From Cupriavidus sp. (GTDB lineage Bacteria; Pseudomonadota; Gammaproteobacteria; Burkholderiales; Burkholderiaceae), in NCBI GenBank assembly GCA_031180665.1, contig JAPSLP010000008.1:104848-168847 (forward strand): 64,000 bases of DNA. The letters run 5' to 3'. Positions 16,443 through 25,804 of the stretch are shown one piece after another; positions within the stretch are counted from its first letter, which is position 1, and each line of letters opens with the position of its first letter. A program made the translations under genes and the position numbers. The notes below the pieces were generated by a model, which made no database searches, was not told the origin of the DNA, and saw only the letters and a list, made by a program, of their open reading frames with translations.

Positions 16443-19400
16443 TCACTCGTACAGTGTGCTGACGCACTCCGGCGACAGCGCCGCCCGCAGCGCCGCCAGT
16501 GCGTCGTCCGACGGCACCACCTGCCACGCCTGGCCCAGCACCGCCTCGCAGACCGCCGCGGCGCTGGCGTACTGGATGCAGACCGGCAGGCCCGCGCCGC
16601 CCGACGATTGCGCCAGATGCGGGGTCAGCAGCTCGCGCAGCATCGCGGTCGACGAATTGCCGTTCAGCGACAGCCTAAGCGCGCGCGCATGGCGGATCCG
16701 TGCGGTGGTCAGGTCCATCACGGTTTCCGCGGTGAAGCGCACGCCGCCGGTAAAGGTGTCGTGGCGCGCATTGCCCTGCGCGATCAGCAGCTCGTCCTCG
16801 CGGAACATGTGCCGGTTGGCATCGAACACCTCGTTGAACACCGTCATCTCGACCTGGCCGGTGCCATCGTCGAGCAGCACGATCAGCATCTTGCCGCGCT
16901 GCGTCATCTGGGTGCGGATCCCGGTGATCACGCCGGCGACCATCTTGCCGCGCACGTCGCGGCCATAGCCGCCGCCGTTGCCCTGTACTTCCTTTTCCAG
17001 CGCCGCCAGCGTGCCCTTGACGAAACGCCGCACCTCGTCGCGATAGGCGTCGAACAGGTGGCCGGAGAAGTAGTAGCCGAGCGCCTGCTTTTCTTCCTGC
17101 AGCATGCGCTTGGCCGTCCAGGCCGGTTCGTCGATCAGCTCAGGGCGGTGCGCATCGCCGTCGTCGGCCATCAGGTCGAACAGCGACACCTGGTTGGCCG
17201 ATTCCGCCTTCTGCTCCGCGGCTTCCATCGCGCGCGGCACCGAGGCCAGCAGCTGGGCGCGGTTCGGATGCAGCGTGTCGAAGGCGCCGGCGCGGATCAG
17301 CGCTTCGATGGTGCGGCGGTTGACCTGGCGGCGGTCGACGCGCTCGCAGAAGTCGAACAGGTCGGTGAAGGGCCGTTCCTCGCGCGCGCGCAGGATGTCC
17401 TCGATCGCGCCCTGGCCCGAGCCCTTGATGCCGCCCAGGCCGTAGCGGATCGTCTTCGCATCGGTCGGGGCAAAGCGGTATTCGCTGGCGTTGACGTCCG
17501 GCGGCAGCACGCGCAACCCGTTGGCGCGGCAATCCTCGTAGAGGATCTTGACCTTGTCGGTGTCGTCCATCGCCAGCGACATGTTGGCCGCCATGAATTC
17601 GGCCGGATGATGCGCCTTCAGCCAGGCCGTGTAGTACGCCAGCAAGGCATAGGCGGCCGCGTGCGACTTGTTGAAGCCGTAGCCCGCGAACTTCTCCATC
17701 AGGTCGAAGATCTCGTCGGCCTTGTCGGCCGACAGCCCGTTCTTCGCGGCGCCCTCGCGGAACAGCTCGCGATGCTTGGCCATCTCCTCGGCCTTCTTCT
17801 TGCCCATCGCGCGGCGCAGCAGGTCGGCGCCACCGAGCGAGTAGCCGCCGATGATCTGCGCCATCTGCATCACCTGCTCCTGATAGACCATGATGCCGTA
17901 GGTCTCTTTCAGGACCGGCTCGACGCGCGGATCCGGATATTCCACCTTCTCGCGGCCGTGCTTGCGGGCGCAGAAGCTGGGGATCAGGTCCATCGGGCCG
18001 GGACGGTACAGCGACACCAGCGCGATGATGTCCTCGAAGCGGTCGGGCTTGGCGTCCTTGAGCATGCCCTGCATGCCGCGGCTTTCCAGCTGGAACACCG
18101 CCACCGTGTTGGCGGACTTCAGGATGTCGAAGGCGGCCGGATCGTCGAGCGGGATCTGGCTGCAGTTCCAGTCGGCCTTGCCCGGATCGAGCCGGCGGAT
18201 GTAGCGCTCGGCCCAGTCCAGGATGGTCAGCGTGGTCAGGCCCAGAAAGTCGAACTTGACCAGGCCGGCGGCCTCGACGTCGTCCTTGTCGTACTGGCTG
18301 ACCACGCCGCTCATGCCGTCGTTCTGGCCGCCCTGCGTGTACAGCGGGCAGAAGTCGGTCAGCTTGCCCGGCGCGATCAGCACGCCGCCCGCATGCATGC
18401 CGACGTTGCGGGTCATGCCTTCGACCCGCTGCGCCAGTTCGAGCAGCTGGCGCACTTCTTCTTCGTTGTTCTCGCGCTCGGTCAGCAGCGGCTCTTCCTT
18501 CTTGGCCTCCTCGATCGTCACCAGCTTGCCCGGCTTGAACGGGATCAGCTTGGCCACGCCGTCGACGAAGTTGTAGCCCAGATCGAGCACGCGGCCGACG
18601 TCGCGCACCGCGGCCTTGGCCGCCATGGTGCCGAAGGTGGCGATCTGCGACACCGCGTCCTTGCCGTACTTCTCCTTGACGTACTGGATCACGCGATCGC
18701 GGCCGTGCTGGCAGAAGTCGATATCGAAGTCGGGCATCGACACCCGCTCCGGATTCAGGAAACGCTCGAACAGCAGCGCGTACTTGAGCGGATCGAGGTC
18801 GGTGATACCGAGCGCGTAGGCGACCAGCGAGCCGGCACCCGAACCCCGGCCCGGGCCGACCGGCACGCCGTTGTTCTTGGCCCAGTTGATGAAGTCGGCC
18901 ACGATCAGGAAGTAGCCCGGGAATCCCATCTTGATGATGATGCCGGTCTCGAACTCCAGCCGCGCGTAGTACTCGGGGCGCTTCGCCTCGCGCGTCGCCT
19001 CGTCGGGGAACAGCACCTCGAGACGGCGCTCGAGCCCCTCCTTCGACATGTGGACCAGATAGTCGTCCAGCGACATGCCGTCCGGCGTCGGGAACAGCGG
19101 CAGGCGCGGCTTGCCAAGCTCGAGCGTCAGGTTGCAGCGGCGGGCGATCTGCACCGCGTTCTCGAGTGCCGACGGGATGTCGGCGAACAGCGCGCACATC
19201 TCGTCCTGCGTCTTGAAATACTGGTCCGTGGTGAAGCGGCGCGCGCGGCGCGGATTGGCCAGCAACTCGCCCTCGGCGATACAGACACGCGCCTCGTGCG
19301 CGGTATGGTCGTCGGGGGTCATGAACTGGACCGGATGCGTCGCGACCACCGGCAGCTGCAGTGCCGCGGCCAGCTGCACCGCGCGTTGCACATAGGCTTC

Positions 19401-19955
19401 GGTGCCCGGATGGCCGGCGCGCTGCAGTTCGATGTAGTAGCGCTGCGGGAACACCGTGGCCCAATGCCGGGCGGCGCGCTGCGCGGCGGCGTCGTTGCCG
19501 TTGGCCAGCGCCTGCCCGACGTCGCCGCCCATCGCGCCGGACAGCGCGATCAGACCGGTGGACAGCGGCAGGCCGTCCTCGCCGGGTTCTTCGAGCCAGG
19601 CCGGCTCGAGCTCGGCGCGACCACGGTACTGGTTCGACAGCCAGGCGCGCGAGAGCAGCACGCACAGGTTCAGATAGCCGCGCCGGTCCTGCACCAGCAG
19701 CAGCATGCGCGCGGGCTTGTCGCGATCGTCGGCGTTGGTCAGCCAGACGTCGGCGCCGACGATCGGCTTGACGCCACCGCCGCGCGCCTCCTTGTAGAAG
19801 CGGATCAGGCCGAAGGCGTTGGCCAGGTCGGTCAACGCGAGCGCGCCCATGCCATCGGCGGCGGCGGCCTTGACCGCATCTTCGAGGCGAACGATGCCGT
19901 CGACGATCGAGTATTCGGAATGGAGGCGGAGATGTACGAAGCGGGGCGAAGACAT
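16443..19955 (-). CDS. dnaE: DNA polymerase III subunit alpha
   Basis: DnaE is the catalytic subunit of the replicative polymerase. About 1170 residues, close to the E. coli 1160. The N-terminal PHP domain begins RFVHLRLHSEYSIVDGIVR. The palm region holds GPGRGSGAGSLVAYALG and the catalytic Asp pair in MPDFDIDFC, followed by fingers, a helix-hairpin-helix region and an OB-fold (KMVAGVITGIRTQMTQRGKM). I use the ATG at 19955 (MSSPRFVHLR); an ATG at 19964 adds three residues. No ribosome site precedes either; a TACAAT box lies at the position expected for a leaderless transcript. No other polymerase III subunit is nearby. Confidence 0.96.
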   Translation of the reverse strand: MSSPRFVHLRLHSEYSIVDGIVRLEDAVKAAAADGMGALALTDLANAFGLIRFYKEARGGGVKPIVGADVWLTNADDRDKPARMLLLVQDRRGYLNLCVLLSRAWLSNQYRGRAELEPAWLEEPGEDGLPLSTGLIALSGAMGGDVGQALANGNDAAAQRAARHWATVFPQRYYIELQRAGHPGTEAYVQRAVQLAAALQLPVVATHPVQFMTPDDHTAHEARVCIAEGELLANPRRARRFTTDQYFKTQDEMCALFADIPSALENAVQIARRCNLTLELGKPRLPLFPTPDGMSLDDYLVHMSKEGLERRLEVLFPDEATREAKRPEYYARLEFETGIIIKMGFPGYFLIVADFINWAKNNGVPVGPGRGSGAGSLVAYALGITDLDPLKYALLFERFLNPERVSMPDFDIDFCQHGRDRVIQYVKEKYGKDAVSQIATFGTMAAKAAVRDVGRVLDLGYNFVDGVAKLIPFKPGKLVTIEEAKKEEPLLTERENNEEEVRQLLELAQRVEGMTRNVGMHAGGVLIAPGKLTDFCPLYTQGGQNDGMSGVVSQYDKDDVEAAGLVKFDFLGLTTLTILDWAERYIRRLDPGKADWNCSQIPLDDPAAFDILKSANTVAVFQLESRGMQGMLKDAKPDRFEDIIALVSLYRPGPMDLIPSFCARKHGREKVEYPDPRVEPVLKETYGIMVYQEQVMQMAQIIGGYSLGGADLLRRAMGKKKAEEMAKHRELFREGAAKNGLSADKADEIFDLMEKFAGYGFNKSHAAAYALLAYYTAWLKAHHPAEFMAANMSLAMDDTDKVKILYEDCRANGLRVLPPDVNASEYRFAPTDAKTIRYGLGGIKGSGQGAIEDILRAREERPFTDLFDFCERVDRRQVNRRTIEALIRAGAFDTLHPNRAQLLASVPRAMEAAEQKAESANQVSLFDLMADDGDAHRPELIDEPAWTAKRMLQEEKQALGYYFSGHLFDAYRDEVRRFVKGTLAALEKEVQGNGGGYGRDVRGKMVAGVITGIRTQMTQRGKMLIVLLDDGTGQVEMTVFNEVFDANRHMFREDELLIAQGNARHDTFTGGVRFTAETVMDLTTARIRHARALRLSLNGNSSTAMLRELLTPHLAQSSGGAGLPVCIQYASAAAVCEAVLGQAWQVVPSDDALAALRAALSPECVSTLYE

Positions 19956-19962
19956 GGGCGCC

Positions 19963-19968
19963 ATTGTA
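19963..19968 (-). promoter_or_regulatory. Putative -10 box of dnaE (leaderless spacing)
   Basis: TACAAT on the minus strand ends eight bases before the ATG at 19955, so transcription would begin at or next to the start codon. It overlaps the alternative ATG at 19964, which argues against that start if the box is real. Confidence 0.4.
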
Positions 19969-20102
19969 CCGGCGCCAACTGGCCGCCGGGCCGCCGGAGC
20001 GCGACGAAATGCGCTGCCGCACGCTGGACGATGGCGGCGCGGCGGCGGCGCGGTGCTTCGGCGGGATGGATCGGCGCAGTCCCGCGCGGCAGGCCGAACC
20101 GC

Positions 20103-20108
20103 TATAAT
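20103..20108 (+). promoter_or_regulatory. Putative -10 box of trhO
   Basis: A consensus TATAAT preceded by CCGC lies 126 bases before the trhO ATG. A -35 box is not obvious. It implies a long 5' leader of about 120 bases. Confidence 0.5.
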
Positions 20109-20233
20109 TTCGCGTTTCCAATCAGGCAGTTAATGGCGGCAAACGAGGGCGGCACGCGATGGCGACGCCGCCGCGCGGCGCGCGGACCGGTCCCGGCACG
20201 CGCCTCCTCCCGCCACGCCGTGCTCCGCAGTCC

Positions 20234-21118
20234 ATGCAGATCGTCAATATTTCCGCCTACAAGTTCGTCACCCTGAACGACATCGAGACGCTGCGCGCCG
20301 CCCTGCGCGAGCGCTGCGAGGCGGCCGGGCTCAAGGGCACCATCCTGCTCGCCCCCGAGGGGATCAACCTGTTCCTGGCGGGCAGCCGCGAAGGCATCGA
20401 CGATGTGGTCGGCTGGCTGCGCGCCGATCCCCGCTTCGCCGATCTGGAGCCGAAGGAAAGCCTGTCGGAGACCCAGCCGTTCAAGCGGATGCTGGTGCGG
20501 ATCAAGCGCGAGATCATCACGATGAAGATGCCGCTGATCCGGCCCGAGGAAGGCCGCGCGCCCTCGGTGCGCCCGGCCGACTTGAAGCGCTGGCTCGACC
20601 AGGGCCACGACGACGAGGGCCGGCCGGTGGTGATGCTCGACACGCGCAACGCCTTCGAGGTCGCGGTCGGCACCTTCGAGCAGGCGGTCGACTACGGGCT
20701 GCAGAAGTTCAGCGATTTCCCGGCCGTGGTGGCCGAGCACAAGGACGAATTCGCCGGCAAGACGGTGGTGTCGTTCTGCACCGGCGGCATCCGCTGCGAG
20801 AAGGGGGCGATCCATATGCAGCAGGCCGGCATCGAACGCGTCTATCAGCTCGAGGGCGGCATCCTGAAGTACTTCGAGGAGGTCGGCGGCAGCCACTATC
20901 GCGGCGACTGCTTCGTCTTCGACTACCGCACCGCGCTGAACCCCGAACTGGAACCGGCCGGACCCAAGCAATGCTTTGCTTGCCGTGCCGTGGTCACGCC
21001 CGAGGAGCAGCAGAGCCCGCACTATGTGGTCGGCGTCAGCTGCCCGCACTGCCATTCGCGGCGCGCCGCGCAGGTCGAGTCCGCATCGAAGCCAGAAGGG
21101 AAAGCGGCGCAGGCCTGA
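20234..21118 (+). CDS. trhO: tRNA uridine-34 hydroxylase TrhO (YceA)
   Basis: TrhO is an oxygen-dependent enzyme that hydroxylates U34 of certain tRNAs, the first step towards cmo5U/mo5U. The 294-residue protein has an acylphosphatase-like N-terminal domain ([17 protein letters not shown]), then a rhodanese domain (about residues 130-230) with the active loop [12 protein letters not shown] carrying the conserved Cys. A C-terminal zinc-like segment contains CFACRAVV and CPHCHSRR. The ATG at 20234 starts at the family N-terminus ([12 protein letters not shown]); a frame from 20159 adds Arg/Pro-rich residues unlike the family. It converges on the Nudix gene. Confidence 0.93.
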   Translation: MQIVNISAYKFVTLNDIETLRAALRERCEAAGLKGTILLAPEGINLFLAGSREGIDDVVGWLRADPRFADLEPKESLSETQPFKRMLVRIKREIITMKMPLIRPEEGRAPSVRPADLKRWLDQGHDDEGRPVVMLDTRNAFEVAVGTFEQAVDYGLQKFSDFPAVVAEHKDEFAGKTVVSFCTGGIRCEKGAIHMQQAGIERVYQLEGGILKYFEEVGGSHYRGDCFVFDYRTALNPELEPAGPKQCFACRAVVTPEEQQSPHYVVGVSCPHCHSRRAAQVESASKPEGKAAQA

Positions 21119-21156
21119 TCGCGCCACGCCGTCGTCGTCAGGGATGCGCCCGCGCG

Positions 21157-21837
21157 CTAGGCCGCCAGCAGGTGATACAGATTGCGCAGCATGCCCGCCG
21201 TCGCGCCCCAGATGAAGCGACTTCCGCCGCCTTCGCGCGGATATGGCATCGCGTAGAACATCCGTTCGCCGTCGACCCAGCGGAACAGCCGCCGCTGATG
21301 GTGCGACGGGTCCATCAGGAAGGCCAGCGGCACCTCGAATACATCGGCCACCTCGCGCGCATCGGGGCGCAGCGCGAAACCGTCGCGCACCAGGCCCACC
21401 ACCGGGCTGACATGAAAGCCCGTGCCGGTGATGTAGTCCGGCAGCGCGCCGAGCACCTCGACGTAATCCCGCTCCAGCCCGATCTCTTCCTCCGTTTCCC
21501 GCAGCGCGGTGGCGACCCGGTTGATATCCTCGGGCTCCCAGCGGCCGCCCGGAAAGCTGATCTGTCCGGCGTGGGCGCTCAGGTTCGCGTTGCGCTGCGT
21601 CAGCAGCACGGTCAGGCCGTCGGCACGCTGCACCAGCGGCACCAGCACGGCGGCATCGCGCAGGCTCTGCTTGGGATCGTAGGCGCGCGACTCGTCGGTC
21701 AGCTCGGGCTGCCAGGCGGGCGGGGTCAGAAAGCGATGGCGGATGAAGTCGGGCCGCAGGCGCGGCTCGGAAAGCGGGGGGTGCTGGTTGTCGACCGAGA
21801 CGATCGGCAGCGATTCGGGATCGAAGGCGGGGCGCAT
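21157..21837 (-). CDS. Nudix hydrolase, CoA pyrophosphatase type (NudL-like)
   Basis: A 226-residue Nudix protein. The CoA-specific upstream motif appears as LLTQRNANLSAHAGQISFPG and runs into the Nudix box GGRWEPEDINRV...RETEEEIGL with all catalytic Glu residues. Members of this group cleave CoA or acyl-CoA to phosphopantetheine and 3',5'-ADP. I chose the ATG at 21837 (MRPAFDPESLPIVSVDN); the 35 residues upstream are Arg-rich and not conserved. It converges on trhO and follows the rplS terminator. Function in CoA turnover is inferred from the signature. Confidence 0.88.
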   Translation of the reverse strand: MRPAFDPESLPIVSVDNQHPPLSEPRLRPDFIRHRFLTPPAWQPELTDESRAYDPKQSLRDAAVLVPLVQRADGLTVLLTQRNANLSAHAGQISFPGGRWEPEDINRVATALRETEEEIGLERDYVEVLGALPDYITGTGFHVSPVVGLVRDGFALRPDAREVADVFEVPLAFLMDPSHHQRRLFRWVDGERMFYAMPYPREGGGSRFIWGATAGMLRNLYHLLAA

Positions 21838-21931
21838 AGCGGCACAAGTATGACAGACCTCGCCGCGGCGCATCGGCGGGCGCCGCCGGCGCGCCCACAC
21901 ACCATCCCGGCCGCCGTGCCGGCCACCATGC

Positions 21932-21954
21932 AAAAAGGGCACCCGAAGGTGCCC
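21932..21954 (-). terminator. Rho-independent terminator of rpsP-rplS operon
   Basis: On the minus strand GGGCACC-TTCG-GGTGCCC is followed directly by TTTTT. The seven-base stem with a stable TTCG loop and T-run lies about 60 bases after the rplS stop. Confidence 0.9.
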
Positions 21955-22016
21955 TCCAAGACGGGGCGCGAACCCCGTCCATCGCTCCGGCCGGCGTGCC
22001 GGCCAGGCGCTGCGTC

Positions 22017-22406
22017 TTACTCGGCAGCCGCGACCTTCGAGGCCTTGGTGACGAGCTTTTCCTTGATGCGAGCGGACTTGCCCGAACGCTGGCGCAGATA
22101 GTACAGCTTGGCGCGGCGCACATCGCCGCGGCGCTTGACTTCGATGCCGGCGATCAGCGGCGAGTACAGCTGGAACGTACGCTCCACGCCCTCACCCGAC
22201 GAGATCTTGCGCACGATGAAGGACGAATTCAGGCCACGGTTACGCTTGGCGATCACCACGCCTTCGTAAGCCTGCACGCGCTTGCGGGTGCCTTCGACCA
22301 CGTTCACGTTGACGACGACGGTGTCGCCCGGCGCGAATGCGGGGATGGTCTTGTTCGCGGTCAGACGCGCGATCTCTTCCTTCTCGATCTGCTCGATGAT
22401 GTTCAT
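22017..22406 (-). CDS. rplS: 50S ribosomal protein L19
   Basis: L19 (bL19) sits at the 30S-50S interface of the ribosome. The 129-residue protein matches the family from [15 protein letters not shown] through [30 protein letters not shown] and [11 protein letters not shown] to the basic [20 protein letters not shown]. The Ala/Lys C-terminus is slightly longer than in E. coli. AGGAG stands a few bases before the ATG at 22406. It is the last gene of the rpsP-rimM-trmD-rplS operon and is followed by a strong terminator. Confidence 0.98.
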   Translation of the reverse strand: MNIIEQIEKEEIARLTANKTIPAFAPGDTVVVNVNVVEGTRKRVQAYEGVVIAKRNRGLNSSFIVRKISSGEGVERTFQLYSPLIAGIEVKRRGDVRRAKLYYLRQRSGKSARIKEKLVTKASKVAAAE

Positions 22407-22480
22407 CGTTTTTCTCCTGTGCCATCGTGCCGGCGTTGCATGCCTCGCCTGCTGGCGCGGCCCCGACAGAGGATGGGGTT

Positions 22481-23281
22481 TCAACTGGCGGAGGCTTGCC
22501 CCCGCCCTTCCTTCGCCGCCCACTCCGACAAGTACTTCTCGTCGGCCTTGGTCAGCAAACCTTGGCGGCGCGCGGACTCGATCAGGTCGGGCCGCTTGCG
22601 CGCCGTATTGGCCAGCGCCTGACGGCGCCGCCATTTTTCGATCTCGGCATGATGGCCGCCGAGCAGTATCTCGGGGACCCGCATGCCTTCGTATTCTTCG
22701 GGCCGCGTGTAATGCGGACAATCGAGCAACCCGTTGACGAAGCTGTCCTGCACCGCCGACTGCGCATCGCCCAGCACGCCGGGCAGCAGACGCACCACCG
22801 CATCGATCAGCGCCATCGCCGGCAGCTCGCCGCCGGACAGCACGAAATCGCCGAGGCTGATTTCCTCGTCGACGCGACGCTCGATCAGGCGCTGGTCGAT
22901 CGCCTCGTAGCGGCCGCAGATCAGCACCAAGCCAGGGCGCTGCGCCAGCTCGACCACCTTGGCGTGCGTCAGCGGCGCGCCCTGCGGCGACATCAGCACC
23001 ACGCGGGCCGCACTGGGGCCCTCGCCGGTACCGGCAGCGGCATCGGCCTGCGCCGCGACTGCGGCGTCGATGGCGTCCTCCAGCGGCTTGGCCAGCATCA
23101 CCATGCCCGGTCCGCCCCCGTAAGGACGGTCGTCGATGGTGCGGTAGTTGTCCGTGGTGAAGTCCCGCGGATTCCAGCTGCGCAGCGTATAGCGCTGCTG
23201 CTTGGCGGCCCGGCTGGTGATCCCCCAGTCGGTCAGCGCGCGGAACATCTCCGGGAACAGCGTGATCACGTCGAACTGCAT
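22481..23281 (-). CDS. trmD: tRNA (guanine-37-N1)-methyltransferase
   Basis: TrmD methylates G37 next to the anticodon, which prevents frameshifting. The 266-residue SPOUT enzyme starts [13 protein letters not shown]. It contains the SAM-binding knot ([15 protein letters not shown], then [18 protein letters not shown]) and the C-terminal helical domain ([20 protein letters not shown]). AGGAG at optimal spacing supports the ATG at 23281; a GTG three codons upstream would sit on the ribosome site. It lies between rimM and rplS in the standard operon. Confidence 0.97.
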   Translation of the reverse strand: MQFDVITLFPEMFRALTDWGITSRAAKQQRYTLRSWNPRDFTTDNYRTIDDRPYGGGPGMVMLAKPLEDAIDAAVAAQADAAAGTGEGPSAARVVLMSPQGAPLTHAKVVELAQRPGLVLICGRYEAIDQRLIERRVDEEISLGDFVLSGGELPAMALIDAVVRLLPGVLGDAQSAVQDSFVNGLLDCPHYTRPEEYEGMRVPEILLGGHHAEIEKWRRRQALANTARKRPDLIESARRQGLLTKADEKYLSEWAAKEGRGQASAS

Positions 23282-23341
23282 CCGTCTCACTCCTGTTCCG
23301 TTACCTGCCGTTGCCTTGCCTTGCCGCTCTTGCCGCCGCGG

Positions 23342-24034
23342 CTAGTAGTCCAGCCCCCAGTCCACCACGATGCGCCTCGCCTCGATATCGACATGGCGCA
23401 GATAGGCGTCGACGAAGGGAATCAGACGCTCGCCCGGCTTGCCATCCGGCAGCGCGTAGGCAACCTGCAGGATCTGGTGGGCGCCGTTGTCGATCAGCCC
23501 GGCGACTTCGCCCAGGGCTTCGCCCTGCTCGTTGCTCACCGTGCAGCCGATCAGATCGACCCAGTAAAACTCGTTCTCTTCGGGCGCGGGGAAATCCTCG
23601 CGCCGGATCCAGACGCGACGCCCCTTGAGCGCCTCGGCCAGATTGCGGTCCGCCACCCCTGACGCCTGCGCCACCACCGTGCCGCTATGCTCGCGCGACT
23701 GGGCGATCTTCAGGCACAGCGGCCCCGATTCGCGGGCCGCCGACTGGACCACCGGCCTCGAAGCCGGAGCCTCGGGCTGCAGCAGCCACCAGCGCCGCGC
23801 ATGCAGCAAGGCGCCGGCATCCTGCGCATGGGGCTGGACCTTGATCCAACCGCGCACGCCATAGGCCGCGGCGACATAGCCGACCTCGATCAGGTCTTCG
23901 GGCAGGGCTTGTGCATACACCAGCGCGGCGGGGATCCGCACATCGCGCGGCGTGCCGGTCCCTGTTCCGGTCCCGGTTGCGCCGGGCGGCACGTTCAACG
24001 GCCGCCGTTGCGCGCCGCGCGCAGACGTGGTCAC
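23342..24034 (-). CDS. rimM: Ribosome maturation factor RimM, N-terminally extended
   Basis: RimM helps process 16S rRNA and assemble the 30S head, binding protein S19. The conserved part starts at about residue 49 ([19 protein letters not shown]) with the N-terminal beta-barrel. The PRC-barrel follows ([13 protein letters not shown], then [15 protein letters not shown]). The called GTG start at 24034 gives 230 residues, about 50 more than usual. The extra segment includes a Gly-Thr dipeptide run ([12 protein letters not shown]). No ribosome site precedes the GTG, so a later start such as the GTG in the ALVYAQ segment is possible. It sits 37 bases after rpsP. Confidence 0.92.
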   Translation of the reverse strand: MTTSARGAQRRPLNVPPGATGTGTGTGTPRDVRIPAALVYAQALPEDLIEVGYVAAAYGVRGWIKVQPHAQDAGALLHARRWWLLQPEAPASRPVVQSAARESGPLCLKIAQSREHSGTVVAQASGVADRNLAEALKGRRVWIRREDFPAPEENEFYWVDLIGCTVSNEQGEALGEVAGLIDNGAHQILQVAYALPDGKPGERLIPFVDAYLRHVDIEARRIVVDWGLDY

Positions 24035-24045
24035 GGCAGACTACC

Positions 24046-24075
24046 GGTAGCGAATATCAGGGTAGCGAAAATCAG
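24046..24075. repeat. 15-bp tandem duplication across rpsP stop codon
   Basis: Two adjacent 15-base units, GGTAGCGAATATCAG (24046-24060) and GGTAGCGAAAATCAG (24061-24075), differ at one position. The TGA stop of rpsP on the minus strand lies in the second unit; the first unit repeats the same TGA out of context in the rpsP-rimM spacer. Confidence 0.8.
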
Positions 24076-24326
24076 GCAGCGGCCTTGGCGGCGTTCTGCT
24101 TGACCAGACGGGCAACGGTCGGCGACAGTTGGGCGCCAACGCCTTGCCAGTAGGTCAGGCGGTCCTGCGCCAGACGCAGGCCTTCTTCGCTTTGCGAAGC
24201 CAGCGGATTGTAGAAACCGATACGCTCGATGAAACGGCCGTCGCGGCGGTTGCGCGAGTCGGCTGCAACGATATTGAAGAACGGGCGCTTCTTGCTGCCG
24301 CCACGGGCCAGACGGATTACGACCAT
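24072..24326 (-). CDS. rpsP: 30S ribosomal protein S16
   Basis: S16 (bS16) is a 30S assembly protein. The 84-residue product has the family start [19 protein letters not shown] and [15 protein letters not shown]. The C-terminus is an Ala/Lys tail. The ATG at 24326 has GAGGAATTCACC upstream; the frame remains open upstream through the promoter region but is not coding. It is the first gene of the rpsP-rimM-trmD-rplS operon, with a clear promoter 46 bases upstream. Confidence 0.98.
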   Translation of the reverse strand: MVVIRLARGGSKKRPFFNIVAADSRNRRDGRFIERIGFYNPLASQSEEGLRLAQDRLTYWQGVGAQLSPTVARLVKQNAAKAAA

Positions 24327-24371
24327 GGGTGAATTCCTCGAAAAACGGGGTGTTCGAACACGAAACACAAG

Positions 24372-24400
24372 AGTATAGCCCAAATACTGAGGCCAAACAA
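24372..24400 (-). promoter_or_regulatory. Promoter of rpsP operon
   Basis: On the minus strand TTGTTT (-35), 17-base spacer and TATACT (-10), in an AT-richer island between rpsP and the divergent sugar dehydrogenase. Predicted transcripts start about 40 bases before rpsP. Confidence 0.7.
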
Positions 24401-24490
24401 ACACTTAGGGTGTCCGGCGACGGTGCGGGCCAATTGACGGCCGCGTCACGCGTGGGCATCGTGGCAAAAACACCAATCGCAGGAGGGGTC

Positions 24491-25606
24491 GTGCGCTACC
24501 TGAGTCACTTTTCCACCGTCCTGGCCGGGCTTGCCGCCCTGCTGTCCCAGGCAATCGCGCCGCTCGCGCAGGCGCAGTCGCTCGAACAGATCCAGCTGCC
24601 GCCCGGCTTTCGCATCGAGCGGCTGACCGACGCGGTGCCGGAAGCCCGCGGCATGACTTTTTCGCCGGGGGGCACACTGTACGTCGGCAGCCGCGGCGCC
24701 GGCAAGGTCTACGCGGTGCAGGCGCCGCTGAGCGGCAAGCCGGTGGTCCACACGGTGGCCAGCGGCCTGACGCTGCCGATCGGCGTGGCGTGGCGCGACG
24801 GCGCGCTCTATACCTCGTCGGTTTCGCGGATCCTGCGCCTGGACGGCGTCGAACAACGCCTGGCGAATCCCCCCAAGCCGATCGTCATCAACAATCAGTT
24901 GCCCAGCGAGACTCACCACGGCGGACGCTTCATCGCCTTCGGCCCCGATGGCTACCTCTACGTGCCGATCGGGGCGCCGTGCAATGTCTGCACGCGCGAC
25001 GAAGGGCGCTACGCCAACGTGATGAAGATGAAGCCAGACGGTTCGGACCTGCAGGTGGTGGCCAAGGGCGTGCGCAACACCGTCGGCTTCGACTGGCATC
25101 CGACCACCGGCGAGCTGTGGTTCACCGACAACGGCCGCGACTGGCTCGGCGACGACCAGCCGCCCGATGAACTGAACCGCGCGCCGCGCGCCGGGCTGCA
25201 TTTCGGTTTCCCGTACTGCCACGCCGGCAACCTGCGCGATCCTGAATTCGGCAAGCAGCGTCCGTGCTCGGCGTTCGAGCCGCCGATGGCCCTGCTGGGC
25301 CCGCACGTGGCCGCGCTCGGCATGCGCTTCTACACCGGCACCCAGTTCCCCGCGGAATATCGCAACAACATCTTCATCGCCGAGCACGGCAGCTGGAACC
25401 GTAGCGAGCGGATCGGTTATCGCATCACGCGCGTGGTGCTCGACGACAGCGGCAAGGCGGTCAAGCAGGAGGTGTTCGCGCAGGGGTGGCTGCAGGACGG
25501 TCAGCCTTGGGGAAGACCCGCCGATGTCGAGGTCGCACCCGACGGGTCGTTGCTGGTCAGCGACGATATGGCCGGCGCGATCTACCGCATCCGCTATGCG
25601 CCCTAG
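24491..25606 (+). CDS. PQQ-type sugar (sorbosone/glucose) dehydrogenase family protein
   Basis: A secreted beta-propeller of the soluble PQQ-dependent sugar dehydrogenase/sorbosone dehydrogenase family. From the GTG at 24491 (AGGAGG four bases before) it has 371 residues. A signal peptide comes first (STVLAGLAALLSQAIAPLAQAQ), then propeller repeats with RGMTFSPGGTLYVGSRGAG, GGRFIAFGPDGYLYVPIGAP and DNGRDWLGDDQPPDELN, the last matching the family calcium/PQQ loop. A pair CNVC and further Cys are present. Members oxidise sugars in the periplasm with PQQ, but many homologues are untested, so substrate and cofactor are inferred. It is divergent from rpsP. Confidence 0.82.
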   Translation: MRYLSHFSTVLAGLAALLSQAIAPLAQAQSLEQIQLPPGFRIERLTDAVPEARGMTFSPGGTLYVGSRGAGKVYAVQAPLSGKPVVHTVASGLTLPIGVAWRDGALYTSSVSRILRLDGVEQRLANPPKPIVINNQLPSETHHGGRFIAFGPDGYLYVPIGAPCNVCTRDEGRYANVMKMKPDGSDLQVVAKGVRNTVGFDWHPTTGELWFTDNGRDWLGDDQPPDELNRAPRAGLHFGFPYCHAGNLRDPEFGKQRPCSAFEPPMALLGPHVAALGMRFYTGTQFPAEYRNNIFIAEHGSWNRSERIGYRITRVVLDDSGKAVKQEVFAQGWLQDGQPWGRPADVEVAPDGSLLVSDDMAGAIYRIRYAP

Positions 25607-25698
25607 CGACGCGCGGCGAGCGTCGAACGGCGCCACGGACCGCGCCCGCGCCGACGTCGCCGAAGATGAGAACGGACCGCATTCGCAGGCGAAACAAT

Positions 25699-25716
25699 CC
25701 GTTACACCGGTAACGG
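25699..25716. promoter_or_regulatory. 18-bp inverted repeat, possible operator
   Basis: CCGTTAC-ACCG-GTAACGG is a perfect seven-base inverted repeat about 90 bases before the ATG of the secreted protein at 25805 and 90 bases after the dehydrogenase stop. There is no T-run, so an operator is more likely than a terminator, but neither is proved. Confidence 0.4.
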
Positions 25717-25804
25717 GATTGGCATAGGCGCCTGCTGGCAGCGCTGCGTACCATGATCCCAATCTTCTCGACAACGACAGCAAGCGAAGGCTCTGGGATT
25801 CCGC

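Noticed and set aside
16608..20276. 1222-codon open frame antisense to dnaE
   Set aside because: It mirrors dnaE exactly, lacks a ribosome site and its composition is a shadow of codon bias.
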